Shown here: in pieces, positions 54,432 to 63,307 of the stretch | Position numbering within the stretch: the first letter of the stretch is position 1 | Layout of the letters: every line of letters begins with the position of its first letter | Assembly (NCBI GenBank): GCA_963815185.1 | Contig: CAWFGC010000003.1 | Coordinates: forward strand, 186,001-250,000 | Length of the DNA stretch: 64,000 nucleotides | Origin: SHZL01 sp963815185 | GTDB lineage: Bacteria > Pseudomonadota > Gammaproteobacteria > Xanthomonadales > SZUA-36 | Reading direction: 5' to 3' | Made by a program: the position numbers and the translations under genes | Notes under the pieces: model-generated | Told to the model about the DNA's origin: nothing | What the model saw: the letters and a program-made list of their open reading frames with translations, nothing else | Database searches by the model: none

Positions 54432-55574
54432 ATGCGGGTAAAAATCCACAAATTGTTCGAAATCTTCCTGCGGGCACACGCTGCGCAACCCAGGGCGTCG
54501 ATTGTCCATTCGCTGGCCGATCCTCCCCTGCTGGGTGAATTCCTCGACGAACTGGACCCGAAGCTGAGTCTGGACTGGTCCGGCCAGTCCTTCCAGGGCT
54601 TACCCTCATTGCGGGAAAAAGTGGTTACGCGCTGGGGTTATGCACCGGCGTGCGATGCACAAGACGTATTGATCACCGCCGGTACGGCCGAGGCCAATTT
54701 CCTCGCCATCAGCAATCTGCTGCAACCGGGCGATGAAATGATCGTGGATGTGCCTGGCTGGCCGCAACCGCTGGTGCTGGGGGAAGCCGTTGGCGCCAGC
54801 ATAAAGAAACTGGTACGCGATGAAACAGCGGATTGGGCATTCGATTTCGATCAGCTGGCGGAACTGATCTCACCCGCAACCAAACTCATTTTCATCTGCA
54901 ATCCCAACAATCCGACAGGTCATGTGCTGGATGAAGCAGGCCTGAAACGGGTGGCTGAACTGGCAGACCGGGTAGGCGCCTGGGTGCTGACCGACGAGGT
55001 CTACCGGGGCATGGAATGGGATGTTCAAACAACGCCGCGCATCGCCAGCCTGTATGACCGGGGAATCAGCACCGGCAGCGTGTCGAAAGTGTTGGGCTTA
55101 CAAGGCTTGAGAACGGGCTGGATGATTTGTCGCGACCGGCAGCTACTGTTTGATTCCATGGTCTTGCGCGAGGACACCAGCGAAATCATGAATATCATGG
55201 GCGAAGCCATTGCCGATATTGCCCTGGGGGAAAAGCGATTCGCAGCAGCGGTCGGGAAGGCCAAACGGGATGGCGCAAGGAATCTGGACCTGATCGACGC
55301 GTTTGTTCAGGGCTGTCCGGAACTCGGCTGGGTCCGGCCTCGGGCAGGATTGATCGGTTTTTGCCGCCTGAACGCGGATATCACTGCGGAAGAGTTGTCG
55401 CAGCAATTGCTGGCATCGCCATACAGTACCTTTGTGATGCCCGGCAGCGCCTACGGTTTCCCGCAACACCTGCGCGTGGGTGCCGGGGGCGGTGACAGCG
55501 CAGCAATCGAAAACGGCCTGGAGGCGCTGGACAATTTTTTCGGCAGCCGCTTGGACGCGGGAAAACGCCCATGA
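54432..55574 (+). CDS. PLP-dependent class I/II aminotransferase
   Basis: About 380 residues of fold-type I aminotransferase. ITAGTAEANFLAISNLLQPGDEMIV is the phosphate-loop region, FICNPNNPTGHVLDEAGL the Asn/Pro motif, VLTDEVYRGMEWD holds the Asp, and SVSKVLGLQGLRTGW carries the Schiff-base Lys and the second phosphate ligand Arg. ATG 54432 matches the family start (MRVKIHKLFEIFL); ATG 54396 is possible. The amino donor is unknown. The gene overlaps the threonine aldolase gene by four bases (ATGA), and PhzF follows, so three amino-acid or amine enzymes act together. Confidence 0.85.
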   Translation: MRVKIHKLFEIFLRAHAAQPRASIVHSLADPPLLGEFLDELDPKLSLDWSGQSFQGLPSLREKVVTRWGYAPACDAQDVLITAGTAEANFLAISNLLQPGDEMIVDVPGWPQPLVLGEAVGASIKKLVRDETADWAFDFDQLAELISPATKLIFICNPNNPTGHVLDEAGLKRVAELADRVGAWVLTDEVYRGMEWDVQTTPRIASLYDRGISTGSVSKVLGLQGLRTGWMICRDRQLLFDSMVLREDTSEIMNIMGEAIADIALGEKRFAAAVGKAKRDGARNLDLIDAFVQGCPELGWVRPRAGLIGFCRLNADITAEELSQQLLASPYSTFVMPGSAYGFPQHLRVGAGGGDSAAIENGLEALDNFFGSRLDAGKRP

Positions 55575-56608
55575 TCAAGATCGACTTGCGTTCCGATACC
55601 TTCACCCTGCCGGATTCCGGCATGCGCCAGGCCATTTATCAGGCAGAAGTTGGAAACTCGGGCTATGGTGAGGATCCGTCGGTGAATCGGCTGGAATCTG
55701 AAATGGCCGAATACTTCGGTGTGGAAGCTGGGGCCTATATGCCCTCAGCCACCATGACGGGACAAATTGCAATTCGCCTCTGGAGCAAGCCTGGCGATAC
55801 GGTGCTGATCGAAGAATACGGTCACAACCATTATTTTGAAACCGGCTCGATGGCGGCCATCTCCGGCACACAGGCATGGTTACTTCCAGGTAGCAGAGGA
55901 ATCCTTGCACCGGAATGCATCGAGGCAGCTATTGATCAACCTGTAGACCCCGACGCACACATTTCGTTGATCGTGCTGGAGAACACCTCGAATTTTGGCG
56001 GCGGCACGATTTATCCACAACACACCCTGGATGCCATTTTCGCGCTAGCCGCGCAGCGTGGATTGCCAGTCCATATTGATGGGGCGCGCATCTGGAATGC
56101 CATCATTGCGAGCGGGTGTGACCCCGGACAGCAAATCCAGGCCGAAGGATCCATGTCGGTGTGTTTCTCCAAGGGACTGGGCGCACCCATGGGCGCCATA
56201 TTGCTGGGGCCAGCTGAATTTATAAAGGAGGCCCGCCGCATTCAGTGTATGCTCGGTGGTGTGATGCGCCAGGTCGGTTTCATGGCGGCGGCTGCGTTAT
56301 ACGGTTTTCACCACAACCTGCATCGCCTGGCGGAGGACCACGCCAATTGCATGCTTATGGCACAGCGCCTGGCCGGCCATCCCGCTTTGGAGATCGACCT
56401 TGCAGGCGTGCAGACCAATATCCTTTATTGCCACGTAAAGGCTGGACCCGGACGCACAGCCAAACTGGTCGAGGAGCTCGCACAACAGGGAATAGGGGCG
56501 CTGGCGGTTGGTCCACTGTTACGGCTGGTCACCAGCCTGAATGTTACGGCGGAGGAGTGTCAACTCGCAGCCGAAACCATCGACCGGCTGCTGACGGAAA
56601 CTGCATAA
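55571..56608 (+). CDS. Low-specificity threonine aldolase / beta-eliminating lyase family
   Basis: A 345-residue PLP enzyme. IDLRSDTFTLPDSGMRQAI and GEDPSVNRLESEMAEYFG are the classic start; LPVHIDGARIWNAIIASG holds the PLP Asp/Arg; SVCFSKGLGAPMGAILLG holds the Schiff-base Lys. It cleaves 3-hydroxy-amino acids to glycine and an aldehyde, or runs in reverse. Its start overlaps the aminotransferase stop (ATGA), so translation is coupled. PhzF follows 15 bases later. Confidence 0.9.
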   Translation: MIKIDLRSDTFTLPDSGMRQAIYQAEVGNSGYGEDPSVNRLESEMAEYFGVEAGAYMPSATMTGQIAIRLWSKPGDTVLIEEYGHNHYFETGSMAAISGTQAWLLPGSRGILAPECIEAAIDQPVDPDAHISLIVLENTSNFGGGTIYPQHTLDAIFALAAQRGLPVHIDGARIWNAIIASGCDPGQQIQAEGSMSVCFSKGLGAPMGAILLGPAEFIKEARRIQCMLGGVMRQVGFMAAAALYGFHHNLHRLAEDHANCMLMAQRLAGHPALEIDLAGVQTNILYCHVKAGPGRTAKLVEELAQQGIGALAVGPLLRLVTSLNVTAEECQLAAETIDRLLTETA

Positions 56609-56623
56609 ACGGAAGACCCAACC

Positions 56624-57520
56624 ATGACCAGAAATCCCATGCCGGTATGGCGTGTCAACGCGTTTACCACCACTCCATTTACCGGCAACCCCGCCGGCGT
56701 GGTGCCCGATGGCGATGGCCTGTCGGAAGAACTGATGCTCTCAATCGCCCGGGAGCTGAACGATGTTTCCGAAACCGTATTCATCTGTCGGCCGGAAACC
56801 GACGCTGCGGATGTGCGCTTCCGCTTTTTCACCAAAACCACCGAGGTGGATCTGTGCGGCCACGCGACGATATCCGCGCTGTTCACACTGGCCTGGCTCA
56901 AACGCATAGAGGAAGCAAGTGGACCGACGATCATCCGCGCCGAAACCCCGGTGGGTGTGCTGGAACTGGGCATGCAATTCGAGCACGGCAAGCCCGCCTG
57001 GGCCTCGATGGAGCAACTGGAACCGCAAATTCATGAAGCGCCCGGCGCAGACCGGGTGCCCGACATCCTGGGCCTGCCCGCTTCCGCCCTGTCCGATCAA
57101 TTGAAGATGGGCTGCGCCAGCAGCGGGCTGTGGGCCTGTTTTGTGCCGCTTAGGGATCTTTCTTCCCTGCAGAAGGTGCGGATAGACAGTGCACAAATCG
57201 AACAGATCTGGCCGGACAATCCCGGGTTCAGCGGGGTCTATCCCTTTGTGTTGATCGATGAAAACACCACGCAGGGGCGTTTTTTCTCGCCGCCGAAATA
57301 CGGCATTTTCGAGGATCCCGTCACCGGTACCGCGTGCGGAGCACTGGGCGCCTGGCTGATGGATCAGGGCTGTTTGCCGCCGGATGGTGAATTACTGGCG
57401 CGGCAGGGTTTCGAGATGGGCCGGGGTGGCCAGGTCAAGGTGCGCCGTAACGCCAATGGCAAGATGTTGATACAAGGACAGGCGGTGGCCGTATTGCGGG
57501 GTGACATAACGCCGGGTTAA
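56624..57520 (+). CDS. PhzF family isomerase
   Basis: A 298-residue protein of the PhzF/diaminopimelate epimerase fold. VNAFTTTPFTGNPAGVV is the usual start, ELNDVSETVFI carries the catalytic Glu (Glu50), TEVDLCGHATISALFTL is the first-half loop, and DPVTGTACGALGAWL the second-half mirror. Besides phenazine synthesis, most members have unknown isomerase substrates. It is the third gene of the aminotransferase-aldolase-PhzF unit. It overlaps the stop of the small convergent remnant by four bases. Confidence 0.9.
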   Translation: MTRNPMPVWRVNAFTTTPFTGNPAGVVPDGDGLSEELMLSIARELNDVSETVFICRPETDAADVRFRFFTKTTEVDLCGHATISALFTLAWLKRIEEASGPTIIRAETPVGVLELGMQFEHGKPAWASMEQLEPQIHEAPGADRVPDILGLPASALSDQLKMGCASSGLWACFVPLRDLSSLQKVRIDSAQIEQIWPDNPGFSGVYPFVLIDENTTQGRFFSPPKYGIFEDPVTGTACGALGAWLMDQGCLPPDGELLARQGFEMGRGGQVKVRRNANGKMLIQGQAVAVLRGDITPG

Positions 57521-57690
57521 TTCTGCACAGACGAGGCGTCGACAGGCACGCAGCGCACCTCACTGTTGACCGAGTTGGCAATTAAACACTGCTCGTGCGC
57601 GTCAGGGTGCATCGCGGCATTCTTGCCCATCAGGCCCGTCGCTTCGTCCCGGTAGCTCTCGACCACAAAGCCCTGTTTGGCGGCGAATGA
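57517..57690 (-). pseudogene. OsmC-family protein remnant with internal deletion
   Basis: The frame reads VVESYRDEATGLMGKNAAMH then DAHEQCLIANSVNSEVRCVP. The end matches the Cys-containing last helix of OsmC/Ohr-like proteins (H-x2-C-x-I-A-N-S-V), and the first part matches the preceding hairpin, but the segment that should lie between is missing. Upstream of about 57690 no OsmC sequence is seen. It is short, so the call is moderate at best. Confidence 0.4.
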
Positions 57691-57820
57691 TTCTTCAGCT
57701 TGTGTTCCACATCCTTTTCTGACGACTCGCATGAGCTCCCGCGAATTTATGAAACATCCGGGGTAAATTTGGTATCGTTCCAGATTGGTAAGCTGCATGC
57801 GGCTCATGATGGAGCAAATA

Positions 57821-58795
57821 ATGTACGCAATTCGCTATCACGAAACAGGGGAACCTGATGTCTTAAAATGGGAAGAAGTTGACGTGCCCGATCCGGGGCC
57901 CGGAGAGGTGCGGATAAGGAATACTGCAATCGGCGTCAATATGAAGGAAATCGGAGAGCGCCAAGGGGATTACCCCAGCCCACCATTACCCACAATTCCT
58001 GGAATAGAAGCGGCGGCAGTAGTCATGGATGTCGGCGATGGCGTGAGCGAATTTAAACCTGGTGATCGTATTGGCTATGCAACCATGCCTACCGGCAGTT
58101 ATTGCAACGAACGGGTATTGCCGGCGGATCGTTTGATTGCGATCCCGGATGGGATAGGCGATGAAACCATTGCCGCAGGCCTGCATAAAGGAATGACGGT
58201 CCGTTATCTGGTCAGGAAAACATTCCCAATCCGGCGTGGTGATACCGTGTTGGTGCATGCCGCAGCTGGTGGTACCGGGTCATTGTTGTGCCAGTGGGCA
58301 AAGCATTTGGGTGCAACGGTCATTGGTACGGTTAGTTCTGAGGTGAAAGCGGACTTCGCCAGGCAAAATGGTTGTGATTTCCCAATTATCTATACACATG
58401 AAGATTTTGCAGCGCGTGTCAAGGAAATCACTGGTGGAGCCGGTTTACCCGTGGTATATGATTCAGTTGGCGCCGATACGTTCAGCAAGTCTCTGGAGTG
58501 CCTGGATGAGCTTGGCACAATGGTATTGTATGGCATCGCCTCCGGCCATCCGCCTCCACTCGAATTGATGAAATTCGATATATGGAAATCCTACTTCTAC
58601 ACACGGCCATCATTCTTTGTTCATACACGCCGGCGGGAAGATCTGGTGGCCAGCGCTAATGATCTTTTTGCGCTGCTTAAATGCGGTACCATAAAAGTGC
58701 GGATTGCAGCAAAATTCCCTCTCCGCGAGGCGGCTGAAGCACATCGCCTGGTTGCTACGCGGTCAACTGTCGGTTCTATTGTCTTAATACCCTAG
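57821..58795 (+). CDS. Quinone-oxidoreductase-like medium-chain dehydrogenase
   Basis: A 324-residue MDR protein of the zeta-crystallin/QOR type without zinc ligands. IRYHETGEPDVLKWEEVDVP opens the catalytic domain, and GDTVLVHAAAGGTGSLLCQ is the NADPH-binding Rossmann turn. It should reduce quinones or enones with NADPH, possibly acting on an intermediate of the operon that follows, though R3 separates them. ATG 57821 has GGAG six bases before it and fits the family; the frame opens 12 codons earlier. The TAG stop lies in the left end of R3. Confidence 0.8.
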   Translation: MYAIRYHETGEPDVLKWEEVDVPDPGPGEVRIRNTAIGVNMKEIGERQGDYPSPPLPTIPGIEAAAVVMDVGDGVSEFKPGDRIGYATMPTGSYCNERVLPADRLIAIPDGIGDETIAAGLHKGMTVRYLVRKTFPIRRGDTVLVHAAAGGTGSLLCQWAKHLGATVIGTVSSEVKADFARQNGCDFPIIYTHEDFAARVKEITGGAGLPVVYDSVGADTFSKSLECLDELGTMVLYGIASGHPPPLELMKFDIWKSYFYTRPSFFVHTRRREDLVASANDLFALLKCGTIKVRIAAKFPLREAAEAHRLVATRSTVGSIVLIP

Positions 58796-58956
58796 TGTAC
58801 TGTCCCGCAAATACCTTCACCAATTCGCTGGTCTTTTTCGCCCCTGGCAGCGTTGCTCGTCCTTATGTGGGGCCTGCCACACGGCGTCCTCGCGCCTTGC
58901 CAGGAGCGAAAAATCCGGCGCGACTTAGCAAACCTATTTACGGGACAGTACACTAG
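58792..58956. repeat. MITE-like inverted-repeat element R3
   Basis: About 165 bases flanked by CTAG on both sides (58792-58795 and 58953-58956), with a terminal inverted repeat of 22 bases including the CTAG, one mismatch. Inside, GCGTTGCTCGTC and CTCGCGCCTTGCC match R2. The left CTAG contains the stop of the MDR gene. The rest of the gap to 59109 shows no gene. Confidence 0.8.
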
Positions 58957-59108
58957 CACTCACCTTTAATCGATGATAGAGCTACACAACCTTTCGATTG
59001 GTCCCAGCAGGCAGCCGGCGCCGTTTGAATGGACTTGTTGAATAATTCATCTTGTAATTGCGCCCGTGGGACACTTAACTTGTCAGCACTTTCGTCATGG
59101 AAGCCAGA

Positions 59109-61487
59109 ATGAAAATCGTTTGTCTTGGGGGGGGGCCTGCTTCTCTCTATTTTTCAATATTGATGAAAAAGGCTAATCCAGCGTATGAGATTACCGTGAT
59201 CGAACGCGGACAACGCGATTCTACATGGGGTTTTGGCGTGGTATTTTCAGATGACACATTAAAAGGCTTTATGGAGGCTGATGCACCCACCTACAAAAGG
59301 ATCGTTGAGCAGTTCGCCTACTGGGGTGGAATTGATGTTTCTATCAATGGCAGGACTATTCATTCGAGTGGCCATGGATTCTGTGGAATGTCCCGACTCA
59401 AGTTGTTGAATATATTTCACGATTCTTGTGAAAAACTGGGGGTTGAGCTTCGGTTCAACACGGATATCACCGACATTAAGCAGTTACAGATGGAAAACTA
59501 TGATTTGGTGGTTGCGGGCGATGGGGTCAGTTCAATTCTGCGTGAAGAATACAAAGAACATTTTGGTACCACCGTGGATGTAAGAGCGAACAAGTATTGT
59601 TGGCTGGCGACCACGCTGCCGCTGGATGACTTTAACTTTATCTTCAAAAAGAACCAACATGGATGGTGGTGGGTGCACGCGTACCGTTATGAGGAGGGAA
59701 CCACAACCTGGATTGCGGAGTGCAGCGAACAGGCCTGGCTGAGCGCAGGCTTGGACAAGGCCTCAGAGACCGATACCAAGGCATACCTGGAAACCGTGTT
59801 CGCCGAAGAGCTGAAAGGGCATCCGCTGATCACCAACCGTTCCATTTGGAGAAACTTCCCGGTCATTCATAACGAAAATCTTTATTATGAAAACATCGTG
59901 TTACTGGGCGATGCGGGCAGATCAGCCCATTTTTCCATTGGCTCGGGCACCAAGTTGGCTATGGAAGATGCGATTACACTGGCCAATTGTTTCCAGGAAC
60001 ATAATGGTAAAGTCCGACATGCGTTGGAGGCCTACCAGACTATTCGCAAACCCGAAGCCGATCGGCTGCAGCGTACCGCAATCGTCAGTCTCAGTTGGTT
60101 TGAGCATATAGATCGCTATGCACAGGTGCAGGACATTGAGCAGTTTGCATTCAACATGCTCGTTCGCTCCAAACGAATAACCTATGAAAATTTGCGACTG
60201 CGTGATCCCCAATATATCAAGTCTGTTGATCGGTGGTTTGCACAACATACCAAAAAAGTTACGGGTTTCGATGATATCGATACAGACCACCCTGTAGCGC
60301 CTATTTTTCAGCCATTCAAAATCGGAACGATGCGCGTTGGAAACCGCATTGCCTTATCGGCAATGTGTCAATATTGTGCGCGGGATGGCATCCCCACTGA
60401 CTGGCATTTTGTGCATTATGGTGCGCGTGCGGTGGGCGGCGTCGGAATTTTGCATACCGAGATGCTGTGCATTTCACCCGACGCTCGAATTACCCCTGGA
60501 TGTGCCGGCATATGGAGCGATGAGCAAACTCAAAAATGGCGGCATACGGTTGATTTTATTCATGCGAACACGAAGGCAAAAGTATGTGCGCAAATGGGCC
60601 ATGCTGGGCGCAAAGGCGCCACTTGTGTGCCCTCCAAGGGTGGAATAGACCAACCGCTCTTCGAAGGAGCCTGGGAAATTGTTGCTGCATCTCCAATACC
60701 TTACCTGGAAAACAGCCAGGTGCCTCGTGAAATCGGGGTTTCAGAGATGCACAAGGTGGTGGCCGATTTTGTCAAGGCCGCAAAGAACGCGGATCAGGCG
60801 GATTTTGACATGGTGGAAATCCACATGGCCCATGGTTATTTGCTTTCCGGCTTTATTAGCCCCGTCACCAACCATCGAAAGGATGAATATGGCGGTAAGT
60901 TGGAGCAACGCATGAAATTCCCGCTGATCGTACTGGATGCCATTCGTGAGGTGTGGCCCTCACAGAAGCCGATTTCGGTGCGTATTTCTGCGACTGACTG
61001 GGTGGAAGACGGTTTGTCGAATGAGAACATGTTGGCGATGGCAACGCTCCTGAGAGAACATGGCGTGGACGTGATCAATGTCTCAACCGGGCAAGTTACC
61101 AAGGCTGAAAACCCGATCTATGGCCGGATGTTTCAAGCGCCCTTTGCCGACCAGATACGTAACGAAGTAGGCATTCCAACCATTGTAGCCGGCAATATCA
61201 CCACCGCTGATCAATGTAATACCTTGGTGGCGGCTGGTCGTACAGATATCGTAGCGCTGGGGCGCGTCATGATGAATGAACCTCAGTTCGTGTTGAATGC
61301 GGCTGCGCACTACGGTTACAACCAGCAATTTTGGCCCGATCAATATCAATCGGGTAAATTTTTGGCAGAAATAATGGCCGAAAAGCTTAATCAGGAAAAC
61401 CTGGAGTTACGCGTCGCTGCCAAGCCACCGAATCCTGTTGAAGCTCTCGCAATAGCCGCGGCCCGGAGTGAAGTCCTGCAGGATTAA
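59109..61487 (+). CDS. Fused aryl-CoA monooxygenase/reductase (salicylyl-CoA 5-hydroxylase / 2-aminobenzoyl-CoA monooxygenase-reductase type)
   Basis: A 792-residue fusion. Residues 1-390 are a flavoprotein monooxygenase: MKIVCLGGGPASLYFSILMK, STWGFGVVFSDDTLKGF (diagnostic of this aryl-CoA group), and NIVLLGDAGRSAHFSIGSGT. Residues about 400-760 are an old-yellow-enzyme domain: PFKIGTMRVGNRIALSAMCQ, WHFVHYGARAVGGVGILHTE, ASPIPYLENSQVPREIGVSE and VEIHMAHGYLLSGFISP. This layout is that of 2-aminobenzoyl-CoA monooxygenase/reductase and of salicylyl-CoA 5-hydroxylase (SdgC) relatives, which hydroxylate and, for the former, reduce the ring with O2 and NAD(P)H. ATG 59109 has GGAAG upstream. It heads a CoA-pathway operon. 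Confidence 0.85.
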   Translation: MKIVCLGGGPASLYFSILMKKANPAYEITVIERGQRDSTWGFGVVFSDDTLKGFMEADAPTYKRIVEQFAYWGGIDVSINGRTIHSSGHGFCGMSRLKLLNIFHDSCEKLGVELRFNTDITDIKQLQMENYDLVVAGDGVSSILREEYKEHFGTTVDVRANKYCWLATTLPLDDFNFIFKKNQHGWWWVHAYRYEEGTTTWIAECSEQAWLSAGLDKASETDTKAYLETVFAEELKGHPLITNRSIWRNFPVIHNENLYYENIVLLGDAGRSAHFSIGSGTKLAMEDAITLANCFQEHNGKVRHALEAYQTIRKPEADRLQRTAIVSLSWFEHIDRYAQVQDIEQFAFNMLVRSKRITYENLRLRDPQYIKSVDRWFAQHTKKVTGFDDIDTDHPVAPIFQPFKIGTMRVGNRIALSAMCQYCARDGIPTDWHFVHYGARAVGGVGILHTEMLCISPDARITPGCAGIWSDEQTQKWRHTVDFIHANTKAKVCAQMGHAGRKGATCVPSKGGIDQPLFEGAWEIVAASPIPYLENSQVPREIGVSEMHKVVADFVKAAKNADQADFDMVEIHMAHGYLLSGFISPVTNHRKDEYGGKLEQRMKFPLIVLDAIREVWPSQKPISVRISATDWVEDGLSNENMLAMATLLREHGVDVINVSTGQVTKAENPIYGRMFQAPFADQIRNEVGIPTIVAGNITTADQCNTLVAAGRTDIVALGRVMMNEPQFVLNAAAHYGYNQQFWPDQYQSGKFLAEIMAEKLNQENLELRVAAKPPNPVEALAIAAARSEVLQD

Positions 61488-61655
61488 ATCGATTTCAGGG
61501 TAAGGCTTTGAATGGTTACGACAAACAGGAGCCGGCTGAACCCTCTGGATTCCAGGATGCTGCCCTTCTGTCGAAGACCAAACATGCAGCCGGATAGCTG
61601 CGCTCTGCCGTTCATGAGTTGTTCGGCTTGGTTGCCTTAAAGCAAGGAAATCGAC

Positions 61656-62417
61656 ATGTCATTACGGGGAAAACATGCGGTGGTTACCGGAGCAGGCCGG
61701 GGTATTGGTGCCTGTATTGCAGCCCGATTGGCAGCGGCTGGGTGCCGGGTAACCCTGATGGGGAGAAACAAGGCGCTTTTGCAGTGTTCTGCGGCAACCC
61801 TACCCGGTGCACTAGCTGTGCAATGCGATGTGACGAGTGAGGAAGCAGTGGTCTCGGCCTTTGCCATAGCAGTGGATCATCAGGGCGTTGTCGATATTCT
61901 GGTCAATAATGCAGGTGCGGCCAAATCAGCACCTTTCCATAAGACCAGGAAAGCGGATTTGCAACACATGCTGGATGTCAATCTGTTAGGCCCGTTTCTC
62001 TGCACGCAGCAGGTGATTAAACCCATGGTGAAACAGGGCTATGGGCGGATTATCAATATTGCGAGTACTGCTGCGCTAAAAGGCTATGCCTATGTTTCCG
62101 CTTACGCAGCGGCAAAACACGGAGTGTTGGGGCTGACCAGATGCCTCGCGCTGGAAGTGGCCGAACACGGGGTCACAGTTAACGCCGTCTGTCCGGGCTA
62201 TACCGAAACAGATATGCTGCGCGAATCCATCGAAAATATCACCCAACAGACGCGGCGGTCCGCTGAGGAGGCGCGTGAGGATCTGGCCAGAGGTAACCCT
62301 CAAAAGCGCATGATACAACCGGCCGAGGTAGCCAGCGTAGTAGCCTGGCTGTGCGAGGCTGATTCTGCATCGATCACCGGACAAGCGATCGCTGTCGCCG
62401 GCGGAGAAATCATGTAG
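61656..62417 (+). CDS. Short-chain dehydrogenase, 3-hydroxyacyl-CoA dehydrogenase-like
   Basis: A 253-residue SDR. The NAD(P) loop is VVTGAGRGIGACIAARL (about residues 9-25), then NNAG (about 88-91) and the YxxxK site in SAYAAAKHGVLGL, followed by PGYTETDML. The role fits oxidation of a hydroxyacyl-CoA or ring alcohol formed after the monooxygenase/hydratase steps. Start ATG 61656 follows AAGCAAGGAAATCGAC. A 168-base gap without recognised features separates it from the monooxygenase gene. Confidence 0.85.
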   Translation: MSLRGKHAVVTGAGRGIGACIAARLAAAGCRVTLMGRNKALLQCSAATLPGALAVQCDVTSEEAVVSAFAIAVDHQGVVDILVNNAGAAKSAPFHKTRKADLQHMLDVNLLGPFLCTQQVIKPMVKQGYGRIINIASTAALKGYAYVSAYAAAKHGVLGLTRCLALEVAEHGVTVNAVCPGYTETDMLRESIENITQQTRRSAEEAREDLARGNPQKRMIQPAEVASVVAWLCEADSASITGQAIAVAGGEIM

Positions 62418-62495
62418 CTAAATGGCCTGAATAAGCGATCATGCTTCTGTAGCTTACCAACTCATTTGGACCCTTTATTTTGCAAGAGATAAATT

Positions 62496-63305
62496 ATGAA
62501 ACTGGAAGATTATCAAGCACAGCACATTTCATGGGAAGTTGATGGTGCGGTTGCCAGCATATCGCTCAACTGTCCCGAACGTAAAAACCCATTGACCTTC
62601 GAGTCTTATGCCGAGTTGCGGGATCTATTTCGTAAGCTCGTCTATACCGAAGATATCAAAGCACTGGTATTCAAAAGTAATGGCGGCAATTTCTGCTCCG
62701 GTGGTGATGTCCACGACATTATTGGCCCGCTGGTAAAAATGAGCATGAAAGAATTATTGCAATTTACTCGTATGACAGGTGATTTGATCAAGGCCATCCG
62801 GGCTTGCCCTCAACCTGTAATTGCCGCCATAGACGGCGTTTGTGTTGGGGCGGGCGCTTGTGTCGCCATGGCCTGCGATCTGCGTTACGGTACCGCAGAA
62901 TCCAAGGTCGCGTTCCTGTTTACACGCGTGGGCCTGGCGGGTTGTGATATGGGTGCCTGCGCCATGCTGCCGCGCATTGTCGGCCAGGGAAGGGCTTCGG
63001 AATTGCTGTTCAGCGGTCGCGCCATGAGTGGTAATGAGGCAGAACGATGGGGGTTTTTCAACCAGCTTTGTAGTTCTGACAGCGTTTACCAGGAATCCCT
63101 GGCTATGGCGAAACGGTTAGCACAAGGTCCCACTTTCGCTAACAGCATGACCAAGACCATGTTGGATCAAGAGTGGAATATGGGGATTGAACAGGCCATC
63201 GAAGCAGAAGCCCAGGCGCAGGCTATCTGTATGCAGACACGGGATTTTGAGCGTGCGTACCATGCCTTCCTCAATAAGGAAAGACCTGATTTTTTGGGCA
63301 ATTGA
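62496..63305 (+). CDS. Enoyl-CoA hydratase/isomerase family protein
   Basis: A 269-residue crotonase-fold enzyme. GGNFCSGGDVHDIIGPL gives the first oxyanion-hole region, and DGVCVGAGACVAMACDLRYG the second. KVAFLFTRVGLAGCDMGACA lies where the catalytic Glu residues normally stand (here CDMGACA instead of the usual PD.G....P-type with Glu), so the exact acid/base residues are unclear. It would hydrate, or open the ring of, a CoA-bound intermediate. The acyl-CoA dehydrogenase gene starts two bases after its stop. Confidence 0.85.
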   Translation: MKLEDYQAQHISWEVDGAVASISLNCPERKNPLTFESYAELRDLFRKLVYTEDIKALVFKSNGGNFCSGGDVHDIIGPLVKMSMKELLQFTRMTGDLIKAIRACPQPVIAAIDGVCVGAGACVAMACDLRYGTAESKVAFLFTRVGLAGCDMGACAMLPRIVGQGRASELLFSGRAMSGNEAERWGFFNQLCSSDSVYQESLAMAKRLAQGPTFANSMTKTMLDQEWNMGIEQAIEAEAQAQAICMQTRDFERAYHAFLNKERPDFLGN

Positions 63306-63307
63306 CG

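Noticed and set aside
56624..57520. Phenazine biosynthesis
   Set aside because: Only a PhzF family isomerase is present. None of the other phz genes occurs, and most PhzF homologues are not linked to phenazines.
18966..58956. CRISPR array or tandem repeat locus
   Set aside because: The repeats are single dispersed palindromes of 165-235 bases, not regularly spaced units with spacers. No cas genes are present.
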